Source: Liolophura sinensis (Eukaryota > Mollusca > Polyplacophora > Chitonida > Chitonidae). From it: DNA of 64,000 nt. The first letter of the stretch is position 1, and each line of letters opens with the position of its first letter. The translations under genes and the position numbers were made by a program. Shown piece after piece: positions 31,953-45,900 of the stretch. The notes below the pieces were generated by a model that worked only from the letters and a program-made list of their open reading frames with translations, ran no database searches and was not told where the DNA came from. The stretch spans positions 5,644,501 to 5,708,500 of the forward strand of contig NC_088295.1 in NCBI RefSeq assembly GCF_032854445.1, read 5' to 3'.

Positions 31953-34900
31953 TTATTTAACAGGAATAACTGTAACGACAGTGTCGCCCCTGATAAAGAG
32001 CTGATTAACATGACGTGATAGTTCCTTGAGCACACACTGATAATTTACCGCGGTTTTCCCACCAGTGTCTTGTGTCCTATCAATGTTCATGTTTACCAGG
32101 CTTACGTCTGGTTGATTCTCTACTGATGTTCTATCTCCACTGTTACTTGCTCCTGTCCTCCACTCCAAACCTGGATCACTTTCATCTCCTTTTTTCACAC
32201 TTTCGTCTATTGATTTCCCCTGCTGCAAACACACACAAAAAATACCAGTGTAAATGTATGAGACAGGAAGTAAACTCAGCATTAGACATTAGATCAAACT
32301 CGACCTGTCAAGAGATTGTAGCTAATTTTACTTGGCAAATGACTTTTTATCCATGTTTTTATCTGGCAGCTTAGCCCCAGGGAGATAGGTGGACGAGGAA
32401 GCAGGAGAGGGAGGGGCTAATTTATCAGGGAAGGTGCATGGACAAAGCTGTAAGAAGCTTTACAGTCTTTGTTACTTTACAGCCTTCCTCCATTCGCCAC
32501 AACATCCTCACCTGACAACTCTGGGCTTTCCTCAACCTCCGGCGGCCAGACTTGCTCAGCCATTGCGGGTTCCTGTATGTCTCGTCCACATCAACCATAG
32601 CCTGCATAAGATAACAATACATCAACCAAAGCCGCTATACGATAACAATACATCAACCCCAGCCTCTATACGATAACAATACATTAACCATAGCCCCTAT
32701 ACGAAAACAATACATTAACCATAGCCCCTATACGAAAACAATACATCAACCAAAGCCGCTATACGATAACAATACATCAACCACAGCCTGCATAAGATAA
32801 CAATACATCAAACAAGCCTCTATACGATAACAATACATCAACCACAGCCTCTATACGATAACATCAACCACAGCCTCTATACGATAACAATACATCAACC
32901 ATAGCCTCTATACGAAAACAATAAATCAACCATGGCCTCTATAAGATAACAATACATCAACCATAGCCTCTATATGATAACAATACATCAACCATACCCT
33001 CTATACGATAACAATACATCAACCATAGCCTCTATACGATAACAATACATCAACCATAGCCTCCATACAATAACAATACATCAACCACAGCCTGCATAAG
33101 ATAACAATACATCAACCACAGCCTCTATACGATAACAATACATCAAACATAGCCTCTATACGATAACAATACATCAACCAAAGCCTCTATACGATAACAA
33201 TACATCAACCATGACCTCTATAAGATAACCATACATCAACCATAGCCTCTATACGATAACAATACATCAACCACAGCCTCCATACAATAACAATACATCA
33301 ACCCCAGTGTGCATAAGATAACAATACATCAACCACAGCCTGCATAAGATAACAATACAAACTGTACATCAACCAAGCCTCTACACGATAACAATACATC
33401 AACCATAGCTTCTATACGATAACATCAACCACAGCCTCTATACAATAACAATACATCAACCATAGCCTCTATACGATAACAATACATCAACCATGACCTC
33501 TATAAGATAACAATATATCAACCACAGCCTCTATACGATAACAATACATCAACCATACCCTCTATACGATAACAATACATCAACCATACCCTCTATACGA
33601 TAACAATACATCAACCACAGCCCCTATACAATAACAATACATCAACCATTGCCTCTATACAATAACAATACATAACCATAGCCTGCACAAGATGACAATA
33701 CATCAACCATAGCCTCTATACGATAACAATACATCAACCATACCCTCTATACGATAACAATACATCAACCATACCCTCTATACGATAACAATACATCAAC
33801 CACAGCCTGCATAAGATAACAATACATCAACCACGGCCTCTATACGATAACAATAAATCAAACATAGCCTCTATACGATAACAATACATCAACCAAAGCC
33901 TCTACACGATAACAATACATCAACCCATAGTCTCTATGCGATAACATCAACCACAGCCTCTATACAATAACAATAAATCAACCATAGCCTCTATACGAAA
34001 ACAATAAATCAACCATAGCCTCTATACGATAACAATACATCAACCAAAGCCTCTATACGATAACAATACATCAACCATAGCCTGCATAAGATAACAATAC
34101 ATCAACCACAGCCTGTATACGATAACAATACATCAACCAAAGCCTCTATACGACAAAAATACATCAAACGTCCTCTATATGATAACAATACATCAACCAT
34201 AGCCTCTATACAATAACAATACATCAAACATAGCCTGTACAGTTCTATATGAAGAATCACTTACATACACTAAAGTCAAGCATCACTTGCACAGTCCATC
34301 AACCATCACCTGCACACTCCAACATCAACTATCACCTGCACTGTCCATCATCAACCATCACATACACACCCCAACATCAACCATCACACCCCAACATCAA
34401 CCACGACCTACACAACCCAACATCAACCATCACCTACATACCCCAACATCAACCATGACCTGCACAGCCCAACATCAACCATCACCTGCACTGCCCAACA
34501 TCAACCTGTAGGCCCTACAGTTCAACATCAACCATCACCTGTACAATCCAATATTAACCATCACCTGTACAGTCCAACATCAAATATCATCTGTACAGTC
34601 CAACATCAACCATCAACTACACAGTCCAACATCAACCATCAACTGTACAGTCCAACATCAACAATCACCTGCACAGTCCAACATCAACCATCACCTGCAC
34701 AGTCCAACATCAACAATCACCTGCATCAACTATCATCTGCACAGTCCAACATCAACCATCACCTGCACAGTCCAGCATCAACCATCACCTACACAGTCCA
34801 ACATCAACCATCACCTGCACAGTCCAATATCAACAATCACCTGCACAGCCCAACATCAATCATCACCTACACAGTCCAACATCAACCATCACCTACACAG

Positions 34901-37900
34901 TCCAACATCAACTATCACCTGCACAGTCCAACATCAATCATCACCTACACAGTCCAACATCAACCATCATCTACGCACCCCAACATCAACCACGACCTAC
35001 ACAAACCTACATCAACCATCACCTGCACAGTCTAACATCAACCATCACCTGTACAGTCCAACATCAACCATCATCTGCACAGTCCAACATCAACAATCGC
35101 ATGCACACCCCAACATCAACTATCATCTGCACAGTCCAACATCAACCATCACCTACACAGTCCAACATTAACCATCACCTGCACAGTCCAACATCAACCA
35201 TGACCTGTATGGTCCAACATCAACCATCATCTGCACAGTCCAACATCAACCATCACCTGCACAATCCAACATCAACCATCATCTGCACAACCCAACATTA
35301 ACTATCACCTGCACAGTCCTACATCAACCATCACCTACACAGTCCAATATCAACCATCACCTGCACAGTCCAACATCAACCATCACTTACACACCCCAAC
35401 ATCAACCATCACCTGCACACCCCAACATCAACTATCACCGGCACAGTCCAACACCAAGAATCACTTCCACAGCCCAACATCAACCATCATTTCCACAGCC
35501 CAACATCAAGTATCACTTCTCCAGTCCAACATCACGTATCATTTCCACAGCCCAACACAAAGGATCATTTCCACAGCCCAACATCAACCATCACTTCCAC
35601 AGCCCAACAACAAGTATCACTTCCACAGCGCTACATCAAGAATTACCTGTAGGTTATGTAAAACCAAAGTCAACCACTATGTTCAGACTTCTGGCCTAAG
35701 CTGGGCCATGTGAAATTTATTTTTTGATTTGCTGTATGATGCCCTTCCCACTTTTCCACTTGTACTTTGACAGGCATTTTATATAGAGGAAACAGAAATG
35801 TCCCAGGTAAACCACCACAAGTTTACTGACGATCTTTTCTGCATGTGGCATACAAACAAGTATGTCCTAATGGTGGAGGACTCAATGAATGTTAGACAGC
35901 CCAACAGCCACACAGCTTCAACGACCACTTATTATGATTAAGGCCCATGGGACAGTGAGATCAGAGGAATCTACAAATTTCCTGTCCAAGGCCAGTAAAC
36001 GGTGTGGTCTAGCGAATGAAAGGTAAGCACCTTAATCACTACGTAAGTACTTGCTCTTCACATCAACACAATCATGTCCATGAAGCACATTTTCACAGTG
36101 AAGTTAGATGTAACACAAACACTGATCAAGTGAGAGGTGATAAAAGACAATCAGGTTCCAGTGTCAGTTGGGTCACACTGAGTAATAAATGTACAATTCA
36201 ACATTCATGAGGACAATTTTTATGATTTTTAAAGTTTCACAATACAACATTCTACTTTTTTCTAATAATATCCACAGTTTACTCGGAGTATTTAGGTATT
36301 AAGTTGGTAATGCCTCTGTAATAACAAATGTGATATTCTGCACAGAAAGTTTTGCAGTATTCCGTAATATTCATACCAAATTCATATGCTTGTCAAAAGC
36401 CACTATGTAGCCTCGGCAACATCCTCTCACTTCTCGTCTATTTCTCGTGGTTACACTAACCAAGATTCTGTCATTAACACAGCGAGTCAGTAGAGACAAG
36501 GGCCCTTGCGCATACCCAACTGAAAGAGAAAAGACAATATCAGCAGATGCAAGTGACTGTACTGATACGCAGCTGTAACACAGAACACATTTACAGCAAA
36601 TAGAGAACTGTGTTGATACGCAGCTGTAACAAGGAGCAAATTTACAGCAGATAGAGAATTGTGTTGATGCACAGCAATAACATACAACAAATTTACAGCA
36701 GGTAGAGAACTGTGTTAATACACAGCTGAAACAAACAACAGATTTACAGCAGATACAGCACCGTGCTGATACACAGCTGAAACAGAAAAGACAATATCAT
36801 CAGACACAAGTGACTGTTTGATACACAGCTGTAACAAAGAACAAATTTACAGCAGATACAGAAACTGTGCTGATAAACAGCTATAACACAGAAGAAATTT
36901 AGGGCACATACATGACTTTACTGAAACACAACCACCCATACACCATAAGGTCATGTGACATTCTGTAAACAAAGTCACAGCAGATAGAAGACTTCACTGA
37001 TACACAGATGTTAAAAAAAAAAACAAATTTACAGCAGATACATGAATTTACTGATGCACAGATGTAACAAAAAACAAACTTATACAAGATATATGAATTT
37101 ACTGATACATGTACATAGATGTAACAAAGAACAAATTTACAGCAGATGCGAGACTTTATTGATACACAGCTGTAACAAAGAACAAATTTACAGCAGATAT
37201 AGGACTTCACTGAGGCACAGCCGCAACAAAGACAACACCTACATCAGAAAGTGAAAAGATGAGTCAAATTCACTCTCCATGGAGAGATTCCTTGTTTTAG
37301 TGTGCAGAATACATGCTATGCAAAGAGGTTCTGTCATGAACACCTATGACTACTGTGTCAATGCCTAAGATCCAGCATCATCAAGCATGTTTGCCATATT
37401 TTCTTATTATTATGAAATTATAAACAAATTATAGGTATCTGAACTTTCAAGCCAGTAAATCACCTCTTTTGAATCACAGTCACCCATTGAGATCCACCTC
37501 CTCCCCCACCAACTTCTATCAAGTAGCAAGGTGGCCATGTAAAAATATGAGGGTAGCGATCTCAAAGAAGGCAGTCAGCTTGATCTACTTTTAAGAGGTG
37601 GAACCAAGTGAGTGATCTACAATTGTCCGTAAATAAATTTATGGGCCTTTTTCTAGGAGCTATCTCATAACAGGTTTGTTAATTGAAAGTCAGATGAACA
37701 AGACAGTTAACCTTGCTGGATGCACGGAAAGGTTGAATGTTTGTGAACAGCAAGGAATGCCCCTTCACATTTGTGGAGGTTTTATTTTGTAATTATAGAA
37801 ACTTAATTTGTTACTTACAAGAGAGATAATTAATTTAAACTAGTTAGTTTAAAGTAAATTGAGGTTTTTGAATGGAAAGGGTTTGCCAAATACTTTACTC

Positions 37901-39688
37901 AGTACTTATCAGCCACAAGCATTGCTCTTTTCATTTATTTATTTTTTTGTTGTTGTTAAGATAAAGAAAAGCACACATCGTACATAGGCCGTTCGTCTCC
38001 TTAAGCTCACAACACTGTTATCAGTTGGGATAAAATACAAAAGCTAAAAAAAAAAAGCCAAAGGAGTTTTCAAAAACCTTATATTTCACTAGAAATTTTG
38101 TCTTTAACTACATGACACTTGATTTAAAAGAAAATAAATTAGAAAGTTTCTACAAGCATTTAGGCCTACAACGAATACTACACCAAGTCAAACATGTCAA
38201 ATGCAAATGACAAGACGATATATTTCAGACCTGAGGTGACACGCGAAAGAGATTTTATCATCTGCATTTCTACATACATAAATAGGTCAATTATAAAATG
38301 TTTAACTTACATCTTGTTTCTAATTTCAATATGTACATTTAATTTTATAATAAAATATTGGGTAATTCCAAGATTTTCAGACAAATTATGAATTATGTAA
38401 TTCATTTTCTCACAAACCGTTGTTTTTACCTCAGATGTATATTAACCTGGAAAAGATATCACACTTTCCTGATAGCTACATGCAAACATGGACATTAACC
38501 AAAGCTGATGGTAAACATATAAGCAAAAATTAGCCACACAAGACCAGATTGGCCAGATTGATCTGTAGGAGGTGGTAATTTAACACGGGTGTTACTGGTA
38601 TGTCCCACAGCCTGCAACGAATTCAGTCTGATTTCGAAGTAACATAGTACCTCAGTTATACATGAATTACAAACTCATGTAATTCTATCATCTATCATCA
38701 CATTAAAATGACGTGTTTTTAAAGCATTATTTTCCCCTGTCTGCCCGTTGTTAACAATCAGTGCTATAGGAGGTTGTGAAACTGATAGAACTGCCCATTA
38801 TGAGTGTAAGACTCTTCCCTGATTGGTGAATACACACAGCCACACAATATTTAAAGTACATACAAAGAAACTTAAACTTGTCAATGCACCACATGTAACA
38901 ACATAAACATATTACAGACTCTTGTTTACTTTTTCAACCACTGTATATAGAACCTAAATGTTCTATATATCATATATATAGAACAGTTATTAATTTACCA
39001 AATTAAATACATGCAGATGTATATGTAGATCTATGTACTACGTTCTGCAATATTCTCAGCTTTTCATTTGTTAATTAAGAAACTGGCAAGTAGGAAAAGG
39101 GATTGAGCTTCAGTGTACGGATAGGAATATACTTGTAATAAGCAAGGAGAAAATGGGCTCCTGTTAGACCGTTATGTCTATGGACTGGTATACCCTAAAT
39201 CACAATGACAAAAGTCACAAGGCCTCAATGTGCTAGTACCATAAAGGCCTAAAATAGCAAATATACTAAAATAGGCTTGCAAATCTACTATTTTAAAGTA
39301 ATTACCCTTCAGGCGACTCCACAGCGTTTTCCTTTCTTTCACTGGTTGCTTTGTACTTGTAACCTTAATGCCCATGGCTAAGATGGCATCTTTCCGTTTA
39401 CTGGCCATAGTTGACATGACCAGTCCCCCTGGCGACAACTGGACTGCCCATAACTGCTTCTCGGTTTTCAGTTGCATCGCTAGCAGACGACTTTACTGCA
39501 GCTGTGGAGGAATGTGTAGATTTAGAACTAGGCTTATTCAATGAACTTTCAAAAACAGCTATATTGTCATATGTGGTAGCGTTTGGGTATGGAACTGTCA
39601 CAGAGTCAGTATATAGTGCAGATAAAGCGTTGAAATTGGGAGAAATTATGCTTAGTTCATCCTTCTGTGCTTCTTGCTCGCCTTCCAT
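31953..39688 (-). CDS. LSM11: U7 snRNP Sm-like protein LSm11
   Basis: LSm11 replaces SmD2 in the U7 snRNP ring that cleaves replication-dependent histone pre-mRNAs. Exons (- strand): 39688-39306, 36519-36377, 32601-32512, 32222-31953 (stop TAA). Exon 1 carries the conserved N-terminal block, with LSALYTDSVTVPYPNATTYD and then NIAVFESSL. Exon 2 holds Sm1 (RCVNDRILVSVTTRNRREVR, then GCCRGYIVAFDKHMNL). Exon 3 starts AMVDVDETYRNPQW, matching the human ALTDVDETYR signature. Exon 4 ends with Sm2 (HVNQLFIRGDTVVTVIPVK). As usual for LSm11, a long insert separates Sm1 from Sm2. Splice phases join 1, 0, 0. About 294 residues are predicted; human has 360. Exon 1 is broken by one extra G in a G5 run near 39421-39427; with G4 the frame runs through to the donor. 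Minisatellites abut the acceptors of exons 2 and 3. An AATAAA overlaps the stop codon (31957-31952). Confidence 0.93.
32589..34240. repeat. 31-bp minisatellite derived from the LSM11 exon 3 acceptor junction
   Basis: On the - strand each unit reads tattgttatcttatgcag|GCTATGGTTGATG or a variant. The last unit is the real acceptor plus the first 13 coding bases of exon 3. About 50 units. Confidence 0.95.
34255..35640. repeat. 26-bp tandem array in LSM11 intron 2
   Basis: Unit catcaaccatcacctgcaca plus gtccaa, about 50 copies, decaying to the right. It shares catcaacca with the adjoining 31-bp array and may derive from it. Confidence 0.93.
36520..37245. repeat. ~53-bp minisatellite abutting the LSM11 exon 2 acceptor
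   Basis: About 13 units. A copy near 36775-36800 duplicates the real acceptor region (- strand gtcttttctgtttcag against the real gtcttttctctttcag). Other units keep a gttacag|CTG acceptor-like core. Confidence 0.88.
37246..39305 (-). other. rest of LSM11 intron 1
   Basis: AT-rich, no repeat array or element recognised. A short palindromic tatatatagaac region lies near 38945-38990. Confidence 0.55.
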
Positions 39689-39987
39689 GTTTCTGTATTG
39701 TTGCGGAGCTATCAATAATATTACTACTGCACAGTTTCGTAAAAAGTTGAGATTTTTTAGTTACCCTGAGTTAATTAATTTTCATTCACGTTTTAATCAT
39801 TAAATACATGGATGCTTTACATTTACATAAAATTTACACGGTAATTTTTTCTGACATATCTTAGGTTCATGCGAAACTGTGAACAGGGTATGGCTTTGCA
39901 GTAACGATAACAACAAGACGACGCCACAAGCCTATTATACGATAACGTTGACGGTCCGATTCAGAGTGCTACATCCTTTCATTCAAC
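39689..39987. promoter_or_regulatory. shared divergent promoter of LSM11 and CCDC166
   Basis: These 299 bases separate the ATG of LSM11 (- strand, 39688) from the ATG of CCDC166 (+ strand, 39988), so both 5' UTRs and core promoters must fit here or overlap the genes. The sequence is AT-rich in the middle, with no SINE, no tandem array, no clear TATA box and no convincing RFX X-box. The bidirectional role is inferred from geometry. Confidence 0.65.
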
Positions 39988-42900
39988 ATGCCACCCAAAA
40001 AAAAAGGATAAAAGTAAAGGCAAAAAAATCAGCTAACGCAGCCTCCAAGCCAAGCCAACCAAGATGCCTCAGAACCAACAGATAAAGAAATCCTCCTTCA
40101 ACAAGAGTAAGTTCAAATCTTGACTCGGAGTCATATATTGACACTTATTCTGGTTATGTCTCTGAAAACAAAAAAGTTCTTTTTTTATTTATTTATTTTT
40201 TTTATGTGCATATAGTGGTGTGTACATGTGGTGCATGTATGTGTATTTGTTATAAAGTTTATGAGCATTCAAGTTGGAATTCACAGCTATATTTTCAGCT
40301 TCAAATTATCTGTTTCCATAAAAAGTATCTAAATCACTCACAGGATATGGTACTGGTGGTATGAACAAGGGCAAACAGCAAGTTGTCTGCGTGTTGAGAA
40401 GGGTACATGGGAATTTAAACCCTGGGTAAACCCTTCTCAACAGGCGGATAATGATTTTGTCCCTATGATGTTTATCAAATGGAAAGCCAGTCTCGCGTAG
40501 GCTACATATGTAAAGCTGAGTTGAGAAAAATCATGCTAGTTATGTCGATTGCAGACAGTGCTGGTATAGTTGTGTGACGTCACAATAACTCGCCATGAAA
40601 TGCAGTGCCACAAAGAAAAATGATGTCAGTGTGCACAGTAATTCATCTGTGCAGGCCGGTATAAATTTAGTGTCACAGAGAAATGATGTCAGCCCGCACA
40701 ACTGAATTACTTCACAGGGTTTAAGTGTCATATACCCCTTGTGGGCATGGCCTGTAGCTCTAACAAGTGTATGTCAACATTTTAACCCATCTGATCAGCC
40801 AAGGACAGTCGAGAATCACAGATGATGTGGCCACAACACCCCATAACTGCACTGCTACTGCACTGGCCAGATACATGTGGCCCACTTAAAGGCATATAGC
40901 TTACCAAGCACTCCACTACCATTTATCAATATACGTGTACATGGCCACTGTCATTCAACTGAAAAACATAACATATTATAACATGCATTGTGTGAAAAAG
41001 ATGGTAACAGCAATGTGAATGACTGTTTCTAGCCCTCGTATTCATATAGTACGTATATCTCTTTGGTAGGACTTAATGACCAAATGGAAAACCTAGATAT
41101 TTGTACCTATTTTTATGAAGTTAAGTATTTATAAGTGTGAGTTGGTGTTTAACTCGGCAGTGCTCATGAATAATTCACTTACCATTGCATGTATATGACA
41201 GAAATCAGGTTTATGGGTGGTGGAAAGCAAAGTGCCACAAACCTCCTGACTTAAACTTGTCATCGTATAAGTGAAATATTCTTGAGTAATAAATAAATTA
41301 AATAAAGCTGTAACCAGAGCAAGCCAGAGCTGCATTCGAACATTCAGCCTAACTGATCAAGTGTTTGAACTGTCCTGAGCCATCACAAGCCCCTTTTTGA
41401 AGTTTAATGTCTTTGTCTTTGTTTGTATTGAGAATAAAAAAAAAAAAAAAAAATGTCAGTGGCTGTAGGAATGATTATAATGAACTGGCCTTTCAAAGTA
41501 GACATTTCAACTGATAAATCCTAATCATTGCATACACATTTTTACTTTACATTTGGTTGACCTGAATAACAATTGTATGAACAGTATATATTCTGTGTCT
41601 TGTGCTTTAATTGTTATTTAATTGTTTTATTGTCCAATTTTACCATATGCTTTAGACTTGACCAAGTCACTGAGGACCTTGAGGCAGCAAAAGCCAAAGT
41701 TGAAGAACTGTATCCTTTCTGGCACTAGATGTGCAAAGTGTTTGCCTATATGTGTCCATGTACTGTGTAATACATGTACACTTCATATAGATGCTCTTTA
41801 AAAGCAGTCATCAACAAATTGCAAATAAACTGTTCAGAGAAATTGCAATATTCGATTTGTTATCATAAGACTTGCATATTTAACATATAGGTGTATTTGT
41901 AAAAAAATTTTAAATGATCAGTCATCTTTACTGAATATTCAAGAAGCATCATTTTCTTTCTTTTTTTATTGCTTTTTTTATTTTGTAAGAGGCATAGTCT
42001 TAACTTTTCTGTTCAGACGAAAAGAGAATGATTTTCTACAACAGGAAGCTCATAAAGTTCGCGTGGAAAGTGTAAGTATTATTTTTTCAAGATTTTAATA
42101 AGGCATTTGTACTCCTCAGGTCATACTTTTATGTGGGATATAAATATGCTAATCCAGATAATTAAAAAATTCCATACTGACCTCACAAAGATACATTAAG
42201 TATTTCAGTCAGTAACAAAGCTATTCTGTTCTGAATTGATGTGAATGGTTATAAGAACTCCTTTAGTAGGGGTTCCGATGTCACATATAGGTACATGTAC
42301 ATCGTAGTTAAGAAAGTCAGTTTATATGTACATGGCACATGTATTTTTGTAGCATGAATACATGAGCTACATGGAGAAGAAAACCAGTAAACGCCAGACA
42401 ACTATCATAACACTGAGTGATCACAACAAGCAGCAAATCAAAAATCTGGAATACCAAAAACAGGCCATGGAGGAAGAGTTTGCTGAGAGAAAAGAGGGTA
42501 AAAAAGCCAGTAATTGATTTGGATGAACTTTTGAGTACCAGTGCTGTAAACAGTCAGTACATGTATACAGTATTTAAAGAGCCTGAACTAAATTGTAAAA
42601 AGAAGTTACAGACTTAAATTTGATTATATATCTACCATGATGGTCCATGTTAAAAACATATGTGTATGTTGCCATATGGTAGTTACCGTCAAATTTAATT
42701 AGCTTACAAATTATGCTTTGTGAAATAGCTGCCTAGAATAAGCAGAAATTTCTAATTAATTTTACATTGGACAAAATACATCCAACTCAATACCCTGTAT
42801 TCTGTTATATATGGATGGATATCATTTATACACATGCGGTAGTTCATTTACCAGCATCATGATAAATTCCCCACCAGCACAACTAACACATCAAAAATGT

Positions 42901-45900
42901 GCTTGTACATTTACTTTCCTTTAAGTATAAACTATGCTGAGGCTGTCAAAGTGTGAGACCAGCTAGTATATTTTCTGGGTTTTAAAATTTCAAAAGCAGA
43001 GAGATGCTTTAAATTATATTATTTGTTTTTAGAGTTGAAGAGACTGATGTTGGAGAAGCAACATCTTTTAGAAAAAACACAGCAAGAGATAAACAACCTA
43101 CAGGAGTATAAGGTATGCAGTGTACATGTACCCATTTTGATTTGTTCCCTTTAAATATCGTGATGAGTTTAAATGAAAAGCACTAACGTGAAAAACGTGG
43201 ATTTGTGTGTTGAACTGTAATTATGGAAGACTTAGGAATTTGATTTGATTTGATTTATTCACCAGAAAGAAAGTAGAAAAGGAAGAACATCTCAATACCT
43301 CTCTGTACCTAAACCTCTTGTATCCGCATGGTTATATATAAATATATATACACACACATACACACATACATATACATACATATACATACACAGCCGCAAA
43401 CACACAGGCACAGCCATATGTATGTACATGTACGTATATGCATACAAATACATCTTAAATATTATCGTAATGTGCACAGCATAAGTAGGCCTATATAATA
43501 ATGGCTTTTCTTAATCAAGGCTAATACAAACAAGTATATACACACACACATAATTACATATGTACGGATACATCAGTTTGTCAACATAATACAACTTATA
43601 GCACTCTGGCGGGAGCAGAAACCCCAAAGGGCTTATTACATCTAGGCATAAGAAAAGTTTTCAACCACAGCTACCAAATTAAAAAACCAAAAAAAAAAAG
43701 AAAAACAAACAAAAAAATCCCACAACAACAACGAAAACTGAGAGACAGTTGGCTGTATATGCAAATACAGTATATACATGTTGATGTAGCCCATATTGCA
43801 ATGAACTATGATGTATTTTTTCTGTAAGAATCTTCAAACTGAGCAGCAGAATAAGATCAAGGAACTAGAGAAGGAAGTAAAACATGTGAGGGCTGAACAT
43901 TCCAACACTATCCAGCATCTGAAAACCAAGTTCATCACAGAGAAGAAGTCTTACCAGCTCGACTCAGACAGTAAAATACAGACTCTGGAAAAAGCTGCCA
44001 ATAAGGTATGGCATTTGGCAGTACTGGTGTGTAAATAGTACAAAATCTGGAATAACTGAATGTGTGGGATCTCTGGGGGAAAGATGACATTAAGGCAGAG
44101 GGATTTAAAAGTAGAACAAAGACTATGGCTAATGTAATCTTCATGTATATTTTGGAATAACGCTAATCCAGTTCAGCACAACTTAAATTGATTATTACAC
44201 TGTGACTGACCTCATCTTACATGTCATTGACTCAGCTCAATGTTACCAAATGATTGTTGGACACGGACTGACCTCATCTGTTATGTTATTGGCTGAGTAC
44301 AATATGACCAACAGTGAGTGGCCTCATCTGGCAGCTCAGTGGCTGAGCTCAATATGACCAACTAATTATTACACAGTGACCGTCATCATGTGACATATCA
44401 GTGGCTGAGCTCAATATGACCAACTCATTGTGCCACAGTGACTGACCTCATGTGATATATCAGTGGCTGAGCTCAATATGACCAACTCATTATGCCACAG
44501 TGACTGACCTCATGTGATATGTGACAATATCACCAACTGATTGTGACTGGCCTCATCTGGTGTGTCAGTGGCTGACCTCAATATGACGAACTGAGTGTTA
44601 CACATGACTGAACTCATCCGATATGTTCAGTTTGTGACTGAGCTCAATATGCCCAACTGACTGTTGCACAGTGACTGGCCTCATCTGGCATGTCAGTAGC
44701 TGACCTCAATATGACCGACTGATTGTTACACAGAGACTGACCTCATGTGACATATCAGTGGCTCAGCTCAATATGCCCAACTGATTGTTGCACAGTGACT
44801 GACCTTATCTGACATGTCAGTGGCTGAAGTCAATATGACTGACTGATTGTTACACAGTGAATGGCCACATCTGGTGTGTCAGTGGCTCGGCTCAGTATGA
44901 CCAACTGATTGTTGCACATTGACTGACCTGATCTGATATGTTCAGTTAGTGGCTGAGCTCAATATGACCAACTGATTGTTACAGTGACTGACCTCATGTG
45001 ACATGTCAATGGCTGAGCTCAACATGGACCAGCAGATTGTTAAACAGTGACTGACCTCATGTGACATGTCAATGGCTGAGCTCGACATGGACCAGCAGAT
45101 TGTTAAACAGTGACTAACCTCATGTGACATGTCAATGGCTGAGCTCGACATGGACCAGCAGATTGTTAAACAGTGACTGACCTCATGTGACATGTCAATG
45201 GCTGAGCTCAACATGAACCAGCAGATTGTTAAACAGTGACTGACCTCATGTGACATGTCCATGGCTGAGCTCAACATGGACCAGCAGATTGTTAAACAGT
45301 GATTGATCTCATGTGACATGTCAATGGCTGAGCTCAACATGGACCAGCAGATTGTTAAACAGTGACTGGCCTCATGTGACATGTCAGTGGCTGGGCTCAA
45401 TATGACCAGTACCGGCCCTGATAGCACAGTTGGTAGAGCGTTCACTTCGGGAGCAGTAGATCCAGGGTCAATCCTTGGCTGAGTCACACCTAAGACCTTT
45501 AAAAGAGGAAGTTGTAACTTTTTGCTTGGCATGAAGGGGATAGTGCAACGACTGGTTGACCAGTATCAGTATAATGGCTCTGGCGGGGCGGCTTACTTAC
45601 CTTTGTTAAGCCATCCCAGTAAAGCAGCACAAGATAAAAGAGTGGTGGAAAACCGTCCTGCAGCAAGGAGGCACATTACATGGACTTTACGGATTCCTTT
45701 GTCATCATATGACTGAAAAATTGTTAAGGAGTATGTTTCACCCAAAGCACTCACTCATTCAATATGACCAGCTGATTGTTACACAGAGACTGACCTCATG
45801 TGACATGTCAGTGGCTCAGCTCAATATGACCAACTGATTGTCACAGTGACTGACCTCATCTGATATGTTCAGTTAGTGGCTCAGCAAAATGAACTGTTAC

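Noticed and set aside
39750-39790. Possible RFX X-box in the shared promoter (gttaccctgagttaat)
   Set aside because: Only one half-site fits; the second half does not match the consensus.
45412-45485. Possible tRNA gene
   Set aside because: Has box A and box B, but continues into a SINE body with a target-site duplication. It is a SINE head, not a functional tRNA gene.
44942-45532. 196-codon reverse frame
   Set aside because: Produced by the 63-bp subarray in CCDC166 intron 6 plus the SINE head.
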